Origin: Nitrososphaerota archaeon
GTDB lineage: Archaea > Thermoproteota > Nitrososphaeria > Nitrososphaerales > CADDZS01
Direction: 5' to 3'
NCBI GenBank assembly: GCA_027314685.1
Contig: DAHVAI010000303.1
Coordinates: 1-7,857, forward strand
DNA: 7,857 nt
The stretch's first letter is position 1; every line of letters begins with the position of its first letter. Shown piece after piece: positions 5,786 to 7,857 of this stretch. Under the pieces are notes generated by a model. That model was given only the letters and a program-made list of their open reading frames with translations, was not told the DNA's origin and searched no databases. The translations under genes were made by a program, and so were the position numbers.

Positions 5786-6439
5786 ATGTCTACCCTTGTC
5801 GAGAGAATCGACGCTGAAATTGAAAGACGCAGTCTGCTAAAACACCCTTTCTACAAAGCATGGTCCGAAGGCAAGCTTGATCTCGGCGAACTGAAAGGAT
5901 ATTCGATGGAATACTTTCAGCTCGTAAAGCTTGTGCCAACGATGGTTGAGAACATCAGGTCAAAGACAAAGGATTCTCACCGCTCAGGCGAGATCTCGCA
6001 GAGCCTCAGGGAAGAGACAGAGCACATTGCTCCTTGGGTCCAGTTTGCAAGGTCGTTGGGCGTTGGGGAAGACGAGCTTCGAAACTATGCGGGAGACGCT
6101 TCTGCGAGAGTGGCAGTTTCGGAGATGAGTTCCATTACAGAACTTTCATTCGAAGAGGGAGTTGCGGCAATGTATGCCTATGAAAAGGAGCTTCCAAAGA
6201 TTAGCAGGTCGAAGATCGATGGTTTGAAAAAATTCTACGGTTTGAGCTCGCACGATGCGACACACTATTTCGAAATTCATGAGGTTGCAGACGTAAAACA
6301 CGCTGAGCTATGGCGGAGCATCTTGAACAAAATTTCCAATGAAAGGGTAGAGTCAGTACTAGGCGCCTCCAGAAGATCACTCGAGGCTCAGAACAAACTC
6401 TTGGATGCGGTAATGGAAAAATACTGCAAACAGAACTAG
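5786..6439 (+). CDS. CADD-like diiron oxygenase, probable pABA synthase
   Basis: This 217-residue protein belongs to the TenA/PqqC-like, heme-oxygenase-fold group and aligns clearly with Chlamydia CADD, which makes p-aminobenzoate for folate by cleaving one of its own tyrosines. Matching segments are HPFYKAWSEGKL (20-31) and EGVAAMYAYEKELPKI (124-139), followed by SRSKIDGLKKFYG and HEVADVKHAELW (165-176). By my hand alignment the CADD metal ligands E81, H88, E142, H174, D178 and H181 correspond to E77, H80, E133, H165, D169 and H172. The sacrificial Tyr27 and the amino-donor Lys152 correspond to Tyr23 and Lys143. The E-to-H spacing is three rather than seven residues, like the ExxH of UndA. 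Thiamine-degrading TenA lacks this ligand set. The ATG lies 35 bases behind the SHOCT gene; a T-rich run at 5755-5760 may be its own weak promoter or a terminator for the pair before it. pABA would serve folate or methanopterin-type cofactors. Confidence 0.82.
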   Translation: MSTLVERIDAEIERRSLLKHPFYKAWSEGKLDLGELKGYSMEYFQLVKLVPTMVENIRSKTKDSHRSGEISQSLREETEHIAPWVQFARSLGVGEDELRNYAGDASARVAVSEMSSITELSFEEGVAAMYAYEKELPKISRSKIDGLKKFYGLSSHDATHYFEIHEVADVKHAELWRSILNKISNERVESVLGASRRSLEAQNKLLDAVMEKYCKQN

Positions 6440-6462
6440 TATTACTCGAGAGAGATCACAGG

Positions 6463-6711
6463 TTGCGGAATTCGACCATACTGTTTCTCGCGACTGTGGT
6501 AGTACTTGTTTGGTTTGGTTCTGAAGCTTTTACAGGTCAGGAAATATGTGCGACGTCATGCATCAGTCTTGCAGGGTTGAATACAGTGGAAACTGCCGCG
6601 GCTGTCGCGGTCTTGCCTGTTATCTTACTACTTCTTGGTTTGCGAGTTAGAAAAGTCGAAAATGTGACGAAGCAAACTTCGATCGATGGAAGGCCGGAAA
6701 AGGCGAGCTAG
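6463..6711 (+). CDS. Unrecognised 82-residue membrane protein
   Basis: I do not recognise this family. The protein has a hydrophobic N-terminus (about 4-22), which could be a signal peptide or a membrane helix. A short loop with Cys29 and Cys33 follows, then a second helix (about 42-61), and a polar basic tail (62-82). With the first segment kept, the cysteines would lie on one side of the membrane and could pair or bind a metal; that is inference. The only start before the first helix is TTG at 6463, 23 bases behind the CADD-like gene; AGG at 6460-6462 is too close to serve as a ribosome binding site. Placement suggests it is co-transcribed with that gene, but nothing in the sequence shows a shared role. 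Confidence 0.5.
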   Translation: MRNSTILFLATVVVLVWFGSEAFTGQEICATSCISLAGLNTVETAAAVAVLPVILLLLGLRVRKVENVTKQTSIDGRPEKAS

Positions 6712-6794
6712 CAAACTCGGACGAAAAATCTCTTATTGACCGCATTTTTCAAGAATGGAATTGTCGTTCTCTTAACGGAGTTAACGATATTGCA

Positions 6795-6908
6795 ATGATT
6801 GCGCATGCTTTTCGACCTTTTCCAATTGGACTGATGCCTGTTCCAGATTTGCTACATCGCGGCGAGTTGGCAAAGTACTGCGATGAGCTAGCAAGTAATA
6901 CAAATTAG
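6795..6908 (+). CDS. Possible 37-residue ORF, perhaps the end of a broken gene
   Basis: The ATG at 6795 opens a 37-residue frame ending at TAG 6906-6908, with the sequence PIGLMPVPDLLHRGELAKYCDELAS in its middle and end. The same frame is open upstream to a TAG near 6644, giving a longer protein-like reading (for example DRIFQEWNCRSLNGVND just before the ATG), but that part has no normal start codon. It could be a small gene, a gene with an unusual start, or the tail of a decayed one. I recognise no family. Confidence 0.25.
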   Translation: MIAHAFRPFPIGLMPVPDLLHRGELAKYCDELASNTN

Positions 6909-6972
6909 TTCAACGAACATTTTACAACATTAACGCTTTTAGTGGTTAGCTTGACTCTGCTAGGCGATTTAA

Positions 6973-7857
6973 GTGAAAAGAGTACTTTCATTGGCACCCA
7001 AGTTCGAATGTACAAGACCACTTTTTGAAGGAATAGCAGAGCTTGTCCAAGCATGGACTCAGGAGAATAGCTCATTCGCCCCCGAGGAGCTTGAGAATTT
7101 GATCCGAGGATTCGACGCTTGCGTCGTCTGGTTAGATCAGATGGCTGGCGAAGTGATCGAATCAAGCAAATCCTTGAAAGTCATCGGAATTCCTAGAGCA
7201 GGCTTCGATAACGTCGATATTGAAAGAGCAACCGAGAAGTGCATACCCGTCGTGTACGCTCCAGGCGCCAATTCCGTAGCTGTCGCTGACTACACCATAG
7301 GTTTGATCATATCGTTGCTTAGGGGCATTGTCCGATCTGATAGAGCTCTCAAAGGAAAAGTCTGGAACGAGAGATGGGCACTACTGTCTAGTCCCGGACG
7401 CAATTTAGAAGGAATGAAGCTTGGAATAATAGGTCTTGGAAATGTCGGTAGCAGAGTTGCCGTGAGGGCAAGGGCATTCGGCATGGAAGTTCTTGGAGTC
7501 AATTCTAGCATTAACGCAGAAAAACAATCAGTCATCGGATTACAGATGCGCGAACTAGCAAGACTCGTTGACCTGCAAACTCTGCTGCGAGAATCGGACA
7601 TTGTATCGATACACTTACCTCTAACTAGCAGAACAAAAGGCCTCATAGGAGAGCGGGAGCTATGCTTGATGAAGAAGACAGCTTATGTTGTCAATGTTTC
7701 AAGAGGGGGAGTCGTTAATGAGAGAGACTTGATTAGAGCGTTACGAGATAAGAGGATTGCAGGAGCTGCGTTGGATGTTTTTGAAAAGGAACCACTCTCA
7801 CTCAATAGTGAGTTACTAGATCTGGACAATGTCATTCTCACTCCTCATATCGCGTGG
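6973..7857 (+). CDS. D-2-hydroxyacid dehydrogenase, phosphoglycerate dehydrogenase type (runs off right edge)
   Basis: These NAD(P)-dependent enzymes interconvert 2-keto acids and D-2-hydroxy acids; the best-known member makes the first intermediate of serine synthesis from 3-phosphoglycerate. The 295 codons present cover almost a whole minimal enzyme of 310-330 residues. Seen in order: RAGFDNVDIERAT (75-87), NSVAVADYTIGL (100-111), the Rossmann motif GLGNVG (154-159), then the catalytic triad of Arg244 in NVSRGGVVNE, Glu273 in DVFEKEPL and His292 in TPHIAW. All three are intact. Substrate cannot be fixed: hydroxypyruvate or glyoxylate reductase is also possible, and any ACT domain would lie beyond the edge. 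The start is GTG at 6973, directly after an in-frame TAA; the TTG at 6991 is less likely because it would trim the first beta strand. A T-rich box around 6935-6940 is a weak promoter candidate. Confidence 0.9.
   Translation, partial: MKRVLSLAPKFECTRPLFEGIAELVQAWTQENSSFAPEELENLIRGFDACVVWLDQMAGEVIESSKSLKVIGIPRAGFDNVDIERATEKCIPVVYAPGANSVAVADYTIGLIISLLRGIVRSDRALKGKVWNERWALLSSPGRNLEGMKLGIIGLGNVGSRVAVRARAFGMEVLGVNSSINAEKQSVIGLQMRELARLVDLQTLLRESDIVSIHLPLTSRTKGLIGERELCLMKKTAYVVNVSRGGVVNERDLIRALRDKRIAGAALDVFEKEPLSLNSELLDLDNVILTPHIAW

Noticed and set aside
6461..6477. Possible tRNA T-arm (GGTTGCGGAATTCGACC)
   Set aside because: It does not fit the GTTCRA consensus, has no cloverleaf around it, and overlaps the start of the small membrane protein gene.
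6772..6784. TTAAC-GGA-GTTAA palindrome
   Set aside because: Arms of five bases are common by chance; it lies inside a possible reading frame with no T-run behind it.
7290..7646. 118-codon open frame on the minus strand
   Set aside because: It is antisense to the well-conserved dehydrogenase gene and has no recognisable motif.

Overview
The window looks archaeal, most likely from a member of the Nitrososphaeria (Thaumarchaeota). The reasons are compact genes with mid-range GC, TATA-like boxes about 26-28 bases before many start codons (leaderless transcripts), frequent GTG and TTG starts, and a small roadblock-like protein of a type I associate with this group. Placement below class is not possible from this sequence. 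I see no mobile element, CRISPR array, tRNA or rRNA.

Left part (1-1291). The N-terminal third of an NAD(P)-type malic enzyme runs off the left edge on the minus strand. It is divergent from a short unrecognised gene for an 81-residue basic/acidic protein (493-738). Converging on that is an unrecognised 132-residue gene (893-1291, minus), which lies just behind a large membrane glycosyltransferase gene of the PMT/GT39 type (1330-2751, minus).

Middle part (2752-4981). A 216-base divergent spacer separates the glycosyltransferase from a six-helix membrane protein resembling the substrate-binding S component of an ECF vitamin transporter (2968-3483, plus). That gene meets a rhomboid protease gene (3480-4208, minus) head on, and both stop codons share one CTAG. 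The rhomboid gene follows the roadblock-like gene (4239-4598, minus), probably in one operon. A 383-base spacer follows and ends in a dense set of palindromes at the start of a PadR-family repressor gene.

Right part (4982-7857). A plus-strand cluster holds the PadR regulator, a two-helix membrane protein with a C-terminal SHOCT domain, a CADD-like diiron oxygenase and a small two-helix membrane protein. The CADD-like protein carries counterparts of the metal ligands and of the sacrificial Tyr and Lys used by Chlamydia CADD to make p-aminobenzoate, so it is a good candidate for an archaeal self-consuming pABA synthase. A possible short ORF follows. The window ends inside a D-2-hydroxyacid dehydrogenase gene of the phosphoglycerate dehydrogenase type.

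The malic enzyme, the dehydrogenase and the pABA-type enzyme point to ordinary carbon and cofactor metabolism. The least explained parts are the PadR operator region, the PadR/SHOCT pair next to the pABA-type gene, and the orphan ECF S component.
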